From the NCBI RefSeq assembly GCF_028606985.1, contig NZ_CP117416.1:720001-784000 (forward strand): a stretch of DNA of 64,000 bases, given 5' to 3'. Source of the stretch: Paenibacillus kyungheensis (GTDB lineage: Bacteria; Bacillota; Bacilli; Paenibacillales; Paenibacillaceae). How positions within the stretch are numbered: position 1 is the first letter of the stretch; each line of letters opens with the position of its first letter. A model generated the notes under the pieces. It was not told where the DNA came from. It was given only the letters and a program-made list of their open reading frames with translations, and searched no databases. Both the position numbers and the translations under genes were made by a program. Of this stretch, positions 41,301-49,314 are shown in pieces.

Positions 41301-43951
41301 CGGTTCGTAATGCACTGGGTGGTACACTCTCGATCACTTATGATAGCGAAGGCAATATGACCGCTGTCACTGATCCACTTGGTCGTAAGAGTTCATTTAC
41401 GTATGATGCAGCTGGTCGCCTAATGACAGAGACAAATGCCGCAGGCGCTACTGTAAAATATGCATACGACAAGCTAGGTCGTCCGATTGAAGCCTATGAT
41501 GCACTCAATCACAAAATGTATACAGTAGAGTACGATACCGCAGGTAATCCGGTCAAAATGACAGATGCGCTAGGGTATACGTACACAAGCACGTACAACG
41601 ATTTGAATCAGTTAACACAATCAGTCGATCCATTAAAACGCACAACCACTTATGGATATGATCGTAAAAACCAATTAACATCAGTCAAAGATGCGATTCA
41701 AGGCAGTACATCGCAGACGATTGATGCGTTTAGCCAGATTACTCAAATGGTCGATGCCAACGGTAATCGCGCCAAATATCAGTACGATCTGCTTGGACGT
41801 CTGACTGCAGAGCAAGACGAAGCAGGAGGCAACCATAGCTACACGTACAACAATGTAGGATTGCTAGGTAGCGATACCGATAAAAATGGTCGTCACAGTC
41901 AATATAGCTATGATGCCGCAGGGAACTTGAGCCAATTTACCGATGAAGCAGGCAGTGTATCGTACGACTACGATGCTAATGGCAATATCACTTCGGTTAA
42001 AGGTAGCAATGGTGAAGTACTGGTTCGTAACTACGACCCATTGAACCGCGTCGAATCGTTCACTAACGGAGATGGACAGACCATTTCGTATAGTTACGAT
42101 GCCGCAGGACAATTAACAGCACTTACGTATCCAGATGGCAAAAAAGTAGCATATACGTACCATGCCAACGGTCGATTGTCGACAGTAACAGACTGGGCAG
42201 GACGTCAAACATCTTATACGTATGATGCGAATAGTCGCTTGTTATCGACAACCCGTCCAGATGGAACGAAAGAAGTTCGTACGTATGATGCCGCAGGACA
42301 AGTATTAACGTTGAAAGACCTGCAAGCGGATGGAACGGTATTGTACGAATACAATTACACCTACGATCAAGTAGGACAAGTGACGAATGAAGACGGTGGC
42401 GAAATCACCACTGATCTGACTGGCGTTACTTCAGATGTCTATGGTCCTGGATTATCACCATCACTTGAAGATGTGATGATTCAAAGCGAAGGATTGCCAC
42501 AAACCACAGACAATGTATCATCAGATGTTCAAACCGATGTATACACACAGCCATCCAGTGTAACCGCAGATGTCTATGGCACAGGCGATATGACGATGAC
42601 CTATAGTGCAGACAATCGTCTGGCTACTGTCAATGGCGAAGCTGTGAAATACGATGCCGAAGGGAATATGCTAGTCGGCCCACTTGCTGGACAAATGCAA
42701 AACTATACCTTTGATGCACGTAACCGTCTGGTAGAAGCCGGTGGGGTACAATACGGATACGATAACGAAAATCACCGTACTTCTGTAACTGTTAACGGAA
42801 CAACAACGAAGTATGTGATTAATCCCGAAGCTGTGTTGTCTCAAGTACTGATGGAAACCGATGCATCAGGCAAACCGACAGCATGGTATGTGTACGGTAA
42901 CGGCTTAATTGGACGCCAAGACGCAAACGGAGCGTACCAAAGCTACCACTACGACCGTCGCGGAAGTACAATAGCGTTAACGGATGCCAAAGGACAACTG
43001 ACCGATACGTACAGCTACGGCACCTACGGAGAATCTTTAGGACACGAAGGTACCACCGAGCAACCGTTCCAATACAACGGACGCGATGGAGTCATGACCG
43101 ATCCGAACGGGTTGTACCAGATGCGAGCAAGGTACTACAACCCAGAGATCAAACGCTTTGTGAATCGAGATGTCCTGAGTGGCAGTATTGACGATGGACT
43201 GACGATGAACCGCTATGCGTATGTGAATGGGAACCCGATTTCGTATATTGATCCGTTTGGATTGAGTGCGGATAGTGACGAGATGTTGAAAACGGTTGGC
43301 AGTTTCTTAGCAGATGCTGTGCCAGGATTAGGTACACTTAAAGGACTGCAAGAAATATTTACCGGAGTCAACTATGTGACAGGAGATCAATTATCAGTTG
43401 CAGATCGAGTAGCCAATGGAGGAGGAGTTCTTTTAAGTTGGGTACCTGGAGGCAAAATTGCAGGGAAAGCCCTAACTAAAGGAGCTATTGATGGCGGTAG
43501 TTGGGTTATAGCTAGAGTGGCTAAAACACCTGGTAAATATTTAGAATCACCTGCTGAGATAAATGGAATGTTAAATATTGGTGCAAGAGGAAAGCCTATA
43601 GAGGGAACATACAATATTGATATAGATCCTAAATCTCAAGGTGTTCATTATGGAGATGCGACTCAGCTTACTAATATAAAAACAGGAAGTCAGAACAAAA
43701 TAATTATAGAAAACCCTTATGGGTATGATCCATTAAACTCTGAAATACTAAGGGTTTTATCTAAAGATGGTGAAATTATAATTACCGGATCACGTTCCAA
43801 TATGAAAAAAATATTAAGACAATTAGAGGAGAAAGGATTACAAGTAAAAGGAGAACGACGTGATGTTGCCAATGATGGTACTTATTTAACAACAGATGGA
43901 GAAATAATCAAATCGGAATTTTTAGATCAATATATATTTGTTAGAAAGTGA
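35390..43951 (+). CDS. Giant secreted RHS/WapA-type polymorphic toxin
   Basis: 2853 residues. Signal peptide 1-30. Residues about 35-1460 form a stalk of roughly sixteen beta-rich repeats of about 90 residues (pattern R-x-NP-x(4)-L-x(4)-S..TN..YD..GER..ITN..GPYDAF). A junction domain follows at about 1480-1560 (PVDTSTGAQ, YYALLQGNGGLGKGWSHNF), then about 40 YD repeats (about 1620-2560), then the RHS-associated core from YNGRDGVMTDPNGLYQMRARYY to DPFG at residue 2621. A pretoxin linker (LADAVPGLGTLKG..GKIAGK) and a C-terminal tip (about 2720-2853) complete it. The tip has Rossmann-like spacing (LNIGARGKP, HYGDATQL, IIIENPYGYDPLN, SKDGEIIITG) resembling class I methyltransferases; tip activity is inference. 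No sortase motif. Confidence 0.9.
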   Translation: MKNKYVRLAFLVVVLLAIFVGFKMHSASAATGVYSLGSGQSVDITHGYSTSATVYVTGNNYDYVKYLSNGDVSLYDTKTAYAPITLAINQKLRLTNNSPSPLTIDMKSKTFTVLTTAGQALSRFNLLPGNSVFVQNLNPDYSQPIDIGGINANIHYGADGELSSPTFTRKKAKGSETVAKNGSMIVTNRDTVAYDVVAPAFPINFLGSTEPADFRYNVPIGGSFQATNQLSKPFYVYIDNGGTYEFTLYNEDGSVSSTGTTKTVTKYVGAGETLIVTNVDGPSMLVSGAYGAFYTTTQVEPPMITKTLAPGKSIKVLNNSGDTMKLLTDNGDKGFQIAEYKSNGAVDSYDILNTSASYIMGIGNYVVITNPAYNGQAIKIKIPKVNSVISDSTNPALLEQNISPGNSVEVKNVSPTKTGLFVTGEFDYALYDSAGINDYAPNVGSSHVYPDPGERVAITNTSKGNVTMSINGPYEAFVATARTQPVTFNRVLNVGETLKTINTSNYSFYITASGQHHYAVYKKENNKVDDFDNPIVSARHLISKDEKIITTNSGNQAMTVSGPYDAFDISSRAEPALYKGYLNAGQSVKLTNTSPAMFSMYTDGMYDQASYRADDTLRSLDHDRVAKSLPFYNGERVTLTNSGSSQLVVLSPYDVTTAQSSSDPALIVKQLAINQSAEFINKDKSNEMVYFTGKHDLMDYDTADQPNSYYRGTATTYRSVDPNQRLAVMNTDVKTIDAYAAFELFTGKDRINPVTFKKTLSTKQSLDFTNKTSKTFFVYPTGTYDFAEYQAGQSIDMGKNETSSTKSIPTSNRMSITNTISTDLTVEGPYDAFTIQARTNPALVEYSLAPRQSVEAEYTGVKSGQIRLTVDYDSALFTNNVLNVYSRNHISSTAQIVENGERLAVQNMAEINGLMYGAYDTFKVTSRTNPVTFQKVLNTDESVDITNTQPAKSFNVYLNAVDNIYDYVKRDANGGIDAVARAATSGVELLEHGERIAITAPTAHSVMIEGSYDALKIANRTNPALVKKALAPGQSLEATNIDSIPSQLTIEQIYDMATYDSTGALKQYSFGLSGTPRQTLDPNAKIAIQNSDDMYNVVYGPFESFKFVDRSNPVTFIKTLSTNDSMAFEQNALNQMFLYFNGNPYDYAQYKANKEVREYGWGVLSSQAMTKGDRIVVAASGTANVTVQGSYDAYKIATVSGKPVTIKTLEIGESYSIRNISPGSFFVKLAGNHSYQLYNANGTLTTSSTGTTASYHAVPASSRLVVTNVDVAPITVYAPTEAIKVTQGDDLLVKTLTMDQTMKATNTSSSSATLSVDGKYDVAVYDASGKPVNVDRKSTGNSVSVPAGGYAILTGQQADNTLVNGNKDNFNFEDQVNPALSLYTLAPNALVKATNVHDHARTLNVGSKFSYWTEQGEEQTGSGTVNIGAGNTTVIRNTGTTTYELYSPYGSFQMEATTTIPVPVPPVVNPSVGTIDPADYDQQTYYADPVDTSTGAQIINKTMMVAHGTVDIPFQAQYYALLQGNGGLGKGWSHNFEIRLSKNNTTGQMTVYWNAFRTNNFTLNSDKATYTPVERAIRNDQLQKNANGTYTLTRYDGTHYIFAANGTLQSMGERGGITMTMQYDNAGKLLSVTEPTSGAKLVLTYNAIGKVATVADQAGRTSTFTYDDTGRLITLTDPGSHKTTYTYNKNNQILTGSLDGKLVFSNAYDGKGRILRQNDGITAHQPTTFAYSNADGMLTTTITDRNGDIQKRVHNINYQLVEVQDGNNGKTSYTYDAQGNRTSITNALGQTAKFEYDSKGNLTKNTDPSGLSMTLTYDAKGNLLKATGPDGNSITSTYDANSRLLSTTDTEGYKVSYEYNDKGMLTAATDPRGGKTIYSYNGYKLDTVTASTGEMMKVGYDAAGRMTTQSDAEGNLSQAVYNDNDQLITMIDPLKNKVSYTYDRQDNLASVTDARGNTTSYSYDANGQLTSVRNALGGTLSITYDSEGNMTAVTDPLGRKSSFTYDAAGRLMTETNAAGATVKYAYDKLGRPIEAYDALNHKMYTVEYDTAGNPVKMTDALGYTYTSTYNDLNQLTQSVDPLKRTTTYGYDRKNQLTSVKDAIQGSTSQTIDAFSQITQMVDANGNRAKYQYDLLGRLTAEQDEAGGNHSYTYNNVGLLGSDTDKNGRHSQYSYDAAGNLSQFTDEAGSVSYDYDANGNITSVKGSNGEVLVRNYDPLNRVESFTNGDGQTISYSYDAAGQLTALTYPDGKKVAYTYHANGRLSTVTDWAGRQTSYTYDANSRLLSTTRPDGTKEVRTYDAAGQVLTLKDLQADGTVLYEYNYTYDQVGQVTNEDGGEITTDLTGVTSDVYGPGLSPSLEDVMIQSEGLPQTTDNVSSDVQTDVYTQPSSVTADVYGTGDMTMTYSADNRLATVNGEAVKYDAEGNMLVGPLAGQMQNYTFDARNRLVEAGGVQYGYDNENHRTSVTVNGTTTKYVINPEAVLSQVLMETDASGKPTAWYVYGNGLIGRQDANGAYQSYHYDRRGSTIALTDAKGQLTDTYSYGTYGESLGHEGTTEQPFQYNGRDGVMTDPNGLYQMRARYYNPEIKRFVNRDVLSGSIDDGLTMNRYAYVNGNPISYIDPFGLSADSDEMLKTVGSFLADAVPGLGTLKGLQEIFTGVNYVTGDQLSVADRVANGGGVLLSWVPGGKIAGKALTKGAIDGGSWVIARVAKTPGKYLESPAEINGMLNIGARGKPIEGTYNIDIDPKSQGVHYGDATQLTNIKTGSQNKIIIENPYGYDPLNSEILRVLSKDGEIIITGSRSNMKKILRQLEEKGLQVKGERRDVANDGTYLTTDGEIIKSEFLDQYIFVRK

Positions 43952-43962
43952 GGTTAGATAAA

Positions 43963-44565
43963 ATGATTCTTACTATTGATATAGGAGATGAAGAGTTTGA
44001 TAGTATTGTAGATAGTAGTGGAGAATTTCAACCAATTATTTTTTTGAATTTTGCTAGCGATATAAAAGGACTATACGAATTTGAACTTGCAAATACAGTA
44101 ATTAATATTTTTGACTTTGAAGATCAATTACAAATGCAAGGCTTTTTCAGTAAAGAAGATTCTTTATTTGTATTTGGAAAGCTAAAAGTTCAAATTGATG
44201 GAGTCAAAGGTGCAAATTTAAAATGGAGTAAAGATAAGTCTTTAAAAAAAGAAAGCGAAAAGTATTACAATTGGCCATATACTATTAATAAGGACGATAG
44301 AGTTTGTTATTGTGGAGGGTATTTATCATTTTTAACAGATTATTATGCAACATTAATGATTGTTACTGGTAGTAAATATAAAATTAAATTAACATTTGAT
44401 TTAAAAGAATCAATACCATTTAACTCTATGGACAATAATAGTTTACAACAAGCAAAACTAAAACAATTTCAATATAAAAATGAGAATTTTCAAGGGAAAT
44501 TGTTTGATAATGACTTTTTTAAAGAATATTTTTTGACTGGTAGAAAAGCGATTAAAGATGAATAA
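43963..44565 (+). CDS. Immunity protein of the expressed RHS toxin
   Basis: 200 residues, acidic, no signal peptide. Position directly after the toxin (11-bp gap, GAGG nine bases before ATG 43963) is the basis for the call. I do not recognise the family. No membrane helix; cysteines only in VCYCGGY. An upstream in-frame GTG at 43948 overlaps the toxin stop and is less likely. Confidence 0.7.
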   Translation: MILTIDIGDEEFDSIVDSSGEFQPIIFLNFASDIKGLYEFELANTVINIFDFEDQLQMQGFFSKEDSLFVFGKLKVQIDGVKGANLKWSKDKSLKKESEKYYNWPYTINKDDRVCYCGGYLSFLTDYYATLMIVTGSKYKIKLTFDLKESIPFNSMDNNSLQQAKLKQFQYKNENFQGKLFDNDFFKEYFLTGRKAIKDE

Positions 44566-44600
44566 TTAATAACAATATTTAATTAACTTGAGTTTTACTA

Positions 44601-44647
44601 AAGAATAAGCTAATTATAATGAATAATTATGATTAGCTTATTCTTAT
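44601..44647 (+). terminator. Terminator of the expressed RHS operon
   Basis: AAGAATAAGCTAAT pairs with ATTAGCTTATTCTT (14 bp), with inner ATAAT/ATTAT pairs. Separates the live operon from the displaced cassettes. Confidence 0.82.
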
Positions 44648-44700
44648 TTAGTTATCAGAAAGCTATCACTTCAAATAGAATGAATAATAGATCTTAACAA

Positions 44701-44787
44701 GGTACAGCGCCTAACGGTCTGAAATTTGAAAGATAGTTTAATGGAACTGAATCAATGAAAAATCTTTATCCGATTATAAATTTCTAA
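44701..44787 (+). pseudogene. Cassette 1: C-terminal scrap of an RHS toxin tip
   Basis: 29-codon remnant reading GTAPNGLKFER, a TAG stop, then FNGTESMKNLYPIINF and a natural TAA. It ends 15 bp before the next immunity relic, the spacing expected of a toxin end. The rest of the toxin is gone. Confidence 0.5.
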
Positions 44788-44802
44788 TTAGGAGCTGAGA
44801 TT

Positions 44803-45174
44803 TTGACATTTAGAATATTTAGAAAAGAAGTCGAAAATAATTTATTGCCAGCAATTGATTTCTTCAATGCTATTCCAAACCATTGATTTGTTGAAGTAGT
44901 AACCTTTTTATCTAAAGGTATAGGATATACTATTGAATATTGTAGTTGCAATTTTTCAGATGATTTAGATCCATAGGAAGAGCCTTTTGAGGGAATACAG
45001 TTTGTTAACTCTGCTTTGGATATATAGAGCATTCTTGATTACGAAATTGTTCAAGAACTTCTAATAGAGTCGAGTTATTCTTTTTTGAAAGAACGTCCAG
45101 AATACATGGATGCTATTAATCAATCCTTATTTGATTTTTCACAAAAGTATAATTTGCTATTTAAGAAATTATAG
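44803..45174 (+). pseudogene. Cassette 1: broken CdiI-like immunity gene
   Basis: Frame of 123 codons interrupted by three in-frame stops (TGA 44884, TAG 44974, TAG 45025) and no frameshift. The segments YTIEYCSCNFSDDLDP, EEPFEGIQFVN and ILDYE match, from memory, the family annotated as ribonuclease-toxin immunity protein CdiI. The TTG start at 44803 follows AGGAG. Its toxin survives only as the scrap at 44701. Confidence 0.65.
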
Positions 45175-45219
45175 TTTTGAGCCACAATCGGAAATCTTCA
45201 TTAGGAGGAGTTGATTACT

Positions 45220-45435
45220 ATGACCAAAAGAAGTAGAAAAGAAATTTTAGAAGAGATTTAAGAGATGCATTTATTGCGAAAAAAGGTAATGAGTGGAGAG
45301 AAAATACCTTGTCCCAAATGTGGAGAATATTTAATTTTCTATGGCAAAAATAGTGGTAAACATCCCGGTATTTTTTGTCCTAATAATGACTTTGAAATTC
45401 TTATTGAATATAGTAATCATTTTTTAAAAAAATGA
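45220..45435 (+). pseudogene. Cassette 1: zinc-ribbon immunity gene, interrupted
   Basis: 71 codons starting at ATG 45220 (AGGAGGAG upstream) with one in-frame TAA at 45259. Beyond it the frame reads IPCPKCGEYLIFYGKNSGKHP then GIFCPNNDFEILIE. It is a clear paralogue of the genes at 50600 and 54481, which follow HEVTH toxins. Translation could restart at ATG 45265, giving a 57-residue protein that still holds the Cys pairs, so residual function is possible. Its last codons lie inside a 61-bp perfect palindrome. Confidence 0.7.
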
Positions 45436-45456
45436 TTACTATATTCAATAAGAATT
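45396..45456. repeat. 61-bp perfect palindrome overlapping the end of the zinc-ribbon gene
   Basis: Thirty perfect base pairs each side of a single central base (45426), including an A/T-run centre. Too long and exact for an ordinary terminator, though it could act as one. The last 40 bp of the coding frame form its left arm. Confidence 0.9.
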
Positions 45457-45462
45457 AAAGGT

Positions 45463-45509
45463 AAAATAACCATTAATTTATAAAATTGTTGATGAATGGT
45501 TATTTTATT
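45463..45509 (+). terminator. Terminator after cassette 1
   Basis: AAAATAACCATT pairs perfectly with AATGGTTATTTT around a 20-nt loop. Confidence 0.65.
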
Positions 45510-45631
45510 GAAAAATAATAAGTATAAATTGCAATAAATTTTATACTTAAAAGATATTTATGAAGTTTTTTAAAAATGGATTATAAAACAGGTCAGAAAA
45601 TGTCTGTGAGAGACTAGATAAATAGTATATT

Positions 45632-46144
45632 ATGAAAATTTTGTCAGTAAAAAAGCAACTAAAAGTTATATTGATGGTCATGTTTAGGTTATTCGTAATT
45701 TTAGTAAAAAATAGTGCTGATAAGGTTCTGAGTGAAAGCATAGATTACAGAAATGTACAAAAGCTACAAAATAGTAGAAAAGAGACATTGGTTCTTAGAA
45801 AGGAAATTAGACAGTTTAAGCAATACTGGGGTCAATATGGAATTAATGTCAAAGTGGATAAGAAAGGAAAAGTACTTCGAGGTGAGCTTGAAGCAGGCTT
45901 TGACTAGGGTAGCGGAGAAATTTGGATTAAGAAAAATCCAAGCTTAATTAATTTGTATCATGAAGGATATCATGCAGAGCAATGGTTAGCACTAGGCAAA
46001 GATTCGTATATGAATCTCAGTAGATTAGAACGGGAAGAATATGTATTTTCGAGAGTGATGCAAAATGAACATTTATTTGATACACCATCCATTAATCATT
46101 CAAAAGAATATATTGATAGACTACGTTCAAAATATGATAATTAG
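45632..46144 (+). pseudogene. Cassette 2: zincin-type (HExxH) toxin tip, interrupted
   Basis: 170-codon frame with one in-frame TAG at 45905. Downstream it reads GSGEIWIKKNPSLINLYHEGYH then AEQWLALGKDSY; HEGYH is the zinc-binding HExxH. Resembles the zincin-like metallopeptidase toxin domains found at WapA/RHS C-termini. The RHS core that should precede it is missing. The TAG lies upstream of the active site. Confidence 0.72.
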
Positions 46145-46156
46145 AAGGTGAATAAA

Positions 46157-46554
46157 TTGAGAAGATATAATAGAACTAAAGAAGAATTAAAAGAAATACT
46201 TGAGGAAGTAAATCGAAATTTTCCAAGACATCATTGTAAAGTAGAAGAGATTACTGTAGAGACTGTATTAAAGCCAGAAGAAGCAATAGAAATTGCTAAA
46301 AATTATCTTCAAGAAAAAAAATGGTTGGAACAGTAGATGAACAAATTTAAAATATATATTTTGATGAAGGATATACATTTAAAGTGGATCCTAAAAGTAA
46401 AGATAATGATAATATCCGACCAGCATGGAGAGTAACAGTCGATTTGCCACCAAGTACGTTTACTTTTGAAGACTACACGTTAATTGTATCGGATCGAGAT
46501 AAAAAAGTACTAGGCATTTTAGATGCAAATGGTCATCCAGCTAATTTAAGATAA
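46157..46554 (+). pseudogene. Cassette 2: immunity gene broken by a poly-A frameshift
   Basis: Starts at TTG 46157 (GAAGG upstream), reads RRYNRTKEELKEILEEVNRNF and onward, and shifts frame at an A8 run (about 46313-46320); one more A would restore the frame. Past it the second frame has an in-frame TAA at 46348, then continues NIYFDEGYTFKVDPKSKD to LDANGHPANLR and TAA 46554. Likely immunity for the HEGYH toxin by position. Confidence 0.65.
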
Positions 46555-46572
46555 TTATAAATCAAGCTATAC

Positions 46573-46616
46573 AAAAGAAACATGAGATGACTATTAGTCA
46601 TTTCATGTTTCTTTTT
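46573..46616 (+). terminator. Terminator after cassette 2
   Basis: 20-bp stem AAAAGAAACATGAGATGACT / AGTCATTTCATGTTTCTTTT (one G-T pair), 3-nt loop, then T run. Confidence 0.88.
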
Positions 46617-46851
46617 CTTTCTCAGTTTATTAGAAATTAATAAGGAAATTTCAAAAAAATGATAGTATCTTTTGAAGTGAATGTAAAATCTAATAAGTAT
46701 GGAAAATGAATATGGCCTATGAAATTATGTATGGTAGTATTGTTAAATCACATTTATAGATAATCCAATAACCTTATTGTAAAACTTTAATGCGTTTAGT
46801 AATTTTCAAGTAGATAAAAGTACTATCTAGTTTTGATATTAACGTTTTGTA

Positions 46852-47609
46852 GACCGATATGGCATGAGTAGCAGTATCGACGATGAACTGGTATATGAAT
46901 GGGTATCCGATTTCATATATTAATGCGTTTGGACTGAGTGCGGATGGAGATTCTTGGTTAACTACAGGATTGAGCTACGGAGCCGATGCTGTTCCTATTT
47001 TGGGAACGGTAAAAGGTTTCAAAGAAACGATTACCGGAGTCAACTACATTACAGGTGAGCAATTGTCTGTAGCTGACCGAGTTGCCAATGGAATTGATTC
47101 CATTCCCAGGAACGAAGTATGTTGGAAAATATGGAACCGAAGCGACAATCGATGCTGGTAGTTAAGTTGTTAAGTAGTTTGGGAAGAATGAAACCAAGCA
47201 AGTAGCGAGTAAGTTACCATTGAAAATAAACTTATAGTTATTTGCAGGCAAGAAAGATGATGATTTTGCTAAAGAACCGTTCCTACCTGGTGAGTATTAC
47301 GAGAATAATTATGCCCCTATGCAAGGAACTCCTGGGGCTAGATTTGATTTTAGTAGATTAGGTTCAAGTGGTCAGATAGAAAATTCCAGAGTGATTTATG
47401 ACAAAGCAGGTAAGCAAAAATATAGAATTGATTATTCTGACCATGGAAATTTTGCTCATCATACAGACCCACATATTCACGAGTACATCTATCAAGATGC
47501 AGGAAAAAGTGTTAAAACGGAAATAAAATATTTTAGGGACTTTTCTACAGGTAGACTGAGACAAAGCATAATTAATAAAGTGAAAAATGAAATAGAATTT
47601 ATTGATTAG
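46852..47609 (+). pseudogene. Cassette 3: RHS-core/pretoxin remnant plus toxin tip, heavily decayed
   Basis: Decayed copy of the RHS core end (PISYINAFGLSADGDSW) and of the pretoxin type GLSYGADAVPILGTVKG. There is a frameshift near 47100 and stops at 47163 (TAA for the Trp codon in intact copies), 47175 and 47235 (TAG for CAG). After 47238 an uninterrupted frame carries the tip: GARFDFSRLGSSGQ, YRIDYSDHGNFAHHTDPHIH, ending EIEFID. The His-rich motif suggests a metal-dependent nuclease, but I do not recognise it securely. Confidence 0.68.
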
Positions 47610-47626
47610 TAAAGGAGGTACGCAAT

Positions 47627-48028
47627 TTGAAACATATGAAGAATTATCATATCGTAACTAAAAAGCTAAATGCTTTAGGCTCTTGGGCGTATGAAGGGAT
47701 AATTGGAATCAACTATGATGTAGATATTGATTTTGAAGATAGTTATTTCACAATACTTCATCTCTATTTCCATGTCTCAGTGATAAAAACAAGACAACGA
47801 TTCAAGTTAAAAGTCAGGTATAATAATGTTTCAGACCTTAGTTTAAGAAAGGTTACAAATTTATATCTGACAGATAGTTTGATAATTCATGACAAAAAAG
47901 AGTTAGGATGGGATACGAGTCAACGATATCATGTTCATGATGACAGTGGGTATGGTGAGAACGATGGGTACAATTTTATTGAGTTTTACTGCAGTTCTAT
48001 TGAAGTTATCTCACTGGAAGAATTCTAA
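47627..48028 (+). CDS. Cassette 3: orphan immunity protein
   Basis: 133 residues from TTG 47627, with AAGGAGG eight bases upstream. Family not recognised; soluble, aromatic-rich (HDDSGYGENDGYNFIEFYC). Intact although its toxin gene is broken, as expected for an immunity gene kept against sibling toxins. Followed by its own terminator. Confidence 0.65.
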   Translation: MKHMKNYHIVTKKLNALGSWAYEGIIGINYDVDIDFEDSYFTILHLYFHVSVIKTRQRFKLKVRYNNVSDLSLRKVTNLYLTDSLIIHDKKELGWDTSQRYHVHDDSGYGENDGYNFIEFYCSSIEVISLEEF

Positions 48029-48037
48029 TTCCTTATA

Positions 48038-48076
48038 CCTTGATTGGCTTTGTGCCTATCAAGGTTTCTTTTTTTT
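48038..48076 (+). terminator. Terminator after cassette 3
   Basis: ACCTTGATTGGC pairs with GCCTATCAAGGT (11 of 12), then TTTCTTTTTTTT. Confidence 0.8.
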
Positions 48077-48337
48077 GAAGGGGATGAGTAAAGAGAGGAC
48101 CCAACATTCACCCAATAACATATCCAACCTATGTAATACCCAAATAAAGATTTCGTCATTTCGTTTGTATGCATAAGAAAAGTTTGAATATTATCCCTTA
48201 AATAACGGTATTCCGATACATCAAACAGTTCGATATGGGCAGAAACGACCACGATTGATCTGTTTTTTGTTCTCTTCATTTTCTTGCAGTTTTTTCAAAA
48301 CAAACTGATTCACTTAGTCATAGAATAAGTTACTAAT
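48077..48337. other. Non-coding stretch between cassettes 3 and 4
   Basis: No RHS similarity, no convincing frame and no hairpin seen on either strand. Confidence 0.5.
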
Positions 48338-48410
48338 GTCCAAGCTGATGTGTATATGCAGCAAGTGTAACCAAAAATGTGTATGTCACAGGCGATCTAA
48401 ATATTACCTA
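48338..48410 (+). pseudogene. Cassette 4: scrap of the RHS DVY-linker region
   Basis: GATGTGTATATGCAGC.. and TGTATGTCACAGGCGAT align with 42535-42610 of the live gene (QTDVYTQP..ADVYGTGDM). The next bases jump directly to the RHS core (position 43112 of the live gene), so about 500 bp were deleted. The scrap contains a stop and is frameshifted. Confidence 0.6.
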
Positions 48411-49300
48411 CCGGTTTGTACAAGATGCAAGCAAGGTACTACAATCTAGAGATCAAACGCTTTTTGAATCGAGGTGTTCTGAGTGGAAGTATTGACGATG
48501 GATTGACGATGAATCGGTACGCGTATGTGAATGGGAACCCAATTTCGTATATTGATCCGTTTGGACTGAGTGCGGATGGAGATTCTTGGGTAACGACAGG
48601 ATTGAGCTACGGAGCCGATGCGATTCCTTATGTAGGAACGGTAAAAGGAATTCAAGAAACGATTACCGGAGTCAACTACATTACAGGAGAACAATTGTCT
48701 GTAGGGGATCGCGTTGCCAATGGTGTTGGTTCATTAACAGGCTTGATTCCAATTCCCGGGGCAAAATATGTTGGGAAATATGGAACAGAAGCGACCATTG
48801 ATGCGGGTAGTTGGGTTGTTAAGCAGTTTGGGAAGAATGAAACAAAACAAGTAACGAATAATTATCAATTAAAAATGGATTTACAGCTATTTGCTAAAGA
48901 ATCAAGTAATATTGAAAAAGGTATAGGAATTGTATAATCTAGAATCAATATTGCAAAAGGAAGAGCTCGTTTTACACCTTTAAGGCCAAGTTCAAACCAG
49001 CCTGTTTCAGCAGGTTGGAATCATGTAGTAGATGGACATTTTAATGTTCCTTTATCTAATAGTAGATCTGTTTTCTCAATTTCTGAGAATAAACTGAAGA
49101 ATATATTGCAAAGTGTAGATAGTGTAACATCCCCAGTTAAATTTGTAGAAGGAGGACAATATGTTAGAACAGTTGATACAGGAGAAATTGTTGGAAACAC
49201 TGCTCTTAAATTTGGAGGATATCAAACTAGCTGGATAAAAATTTTTACAGATCAAGCAGGCAACTTGATAACAGTTTATCCTGTTCCTGGGCCAAAATAA
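48411..49300 (+). pseudogene. Cassette 4: RHS core, pretoxin and toxin tip with one nonsense codon
   Basis: Reads GLYKMQARYYNLEIKRFLNR.., pretoxin GLSYGADAIPYVGTVKG and KMDLQLFAKESSNIEKG, then a TAA at 48935. The same frame continues RINIAKGRARFTPLRPSSNQ to YQTSWIKIFTDQAGNLI and YPVPGPK. The tip (WNHVVDGHF..SISENKL..GGYQTSWIKIFTD) has the look of a small RNase of the BECR type, which is tentative. A single base change would restore the frame. Confidence 0.68.
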
Positions 49301-49314
49301 AAGGAGAAAGCTAA

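Noticed and set aside
47931..48176. 81-codon plus-strand frame overlapping the cassette 3 immunity gene end
   Set aside because: Out of frame with the immunity gene and running through a terminator; no ribosome site.
48025..48279. Minus-strand frame of 84 codons between cassettes 3 and 4
   Set aside because: Overlaps a terminator and the end of an immunity gene, no ribosome site, composition unlike a protein gene.
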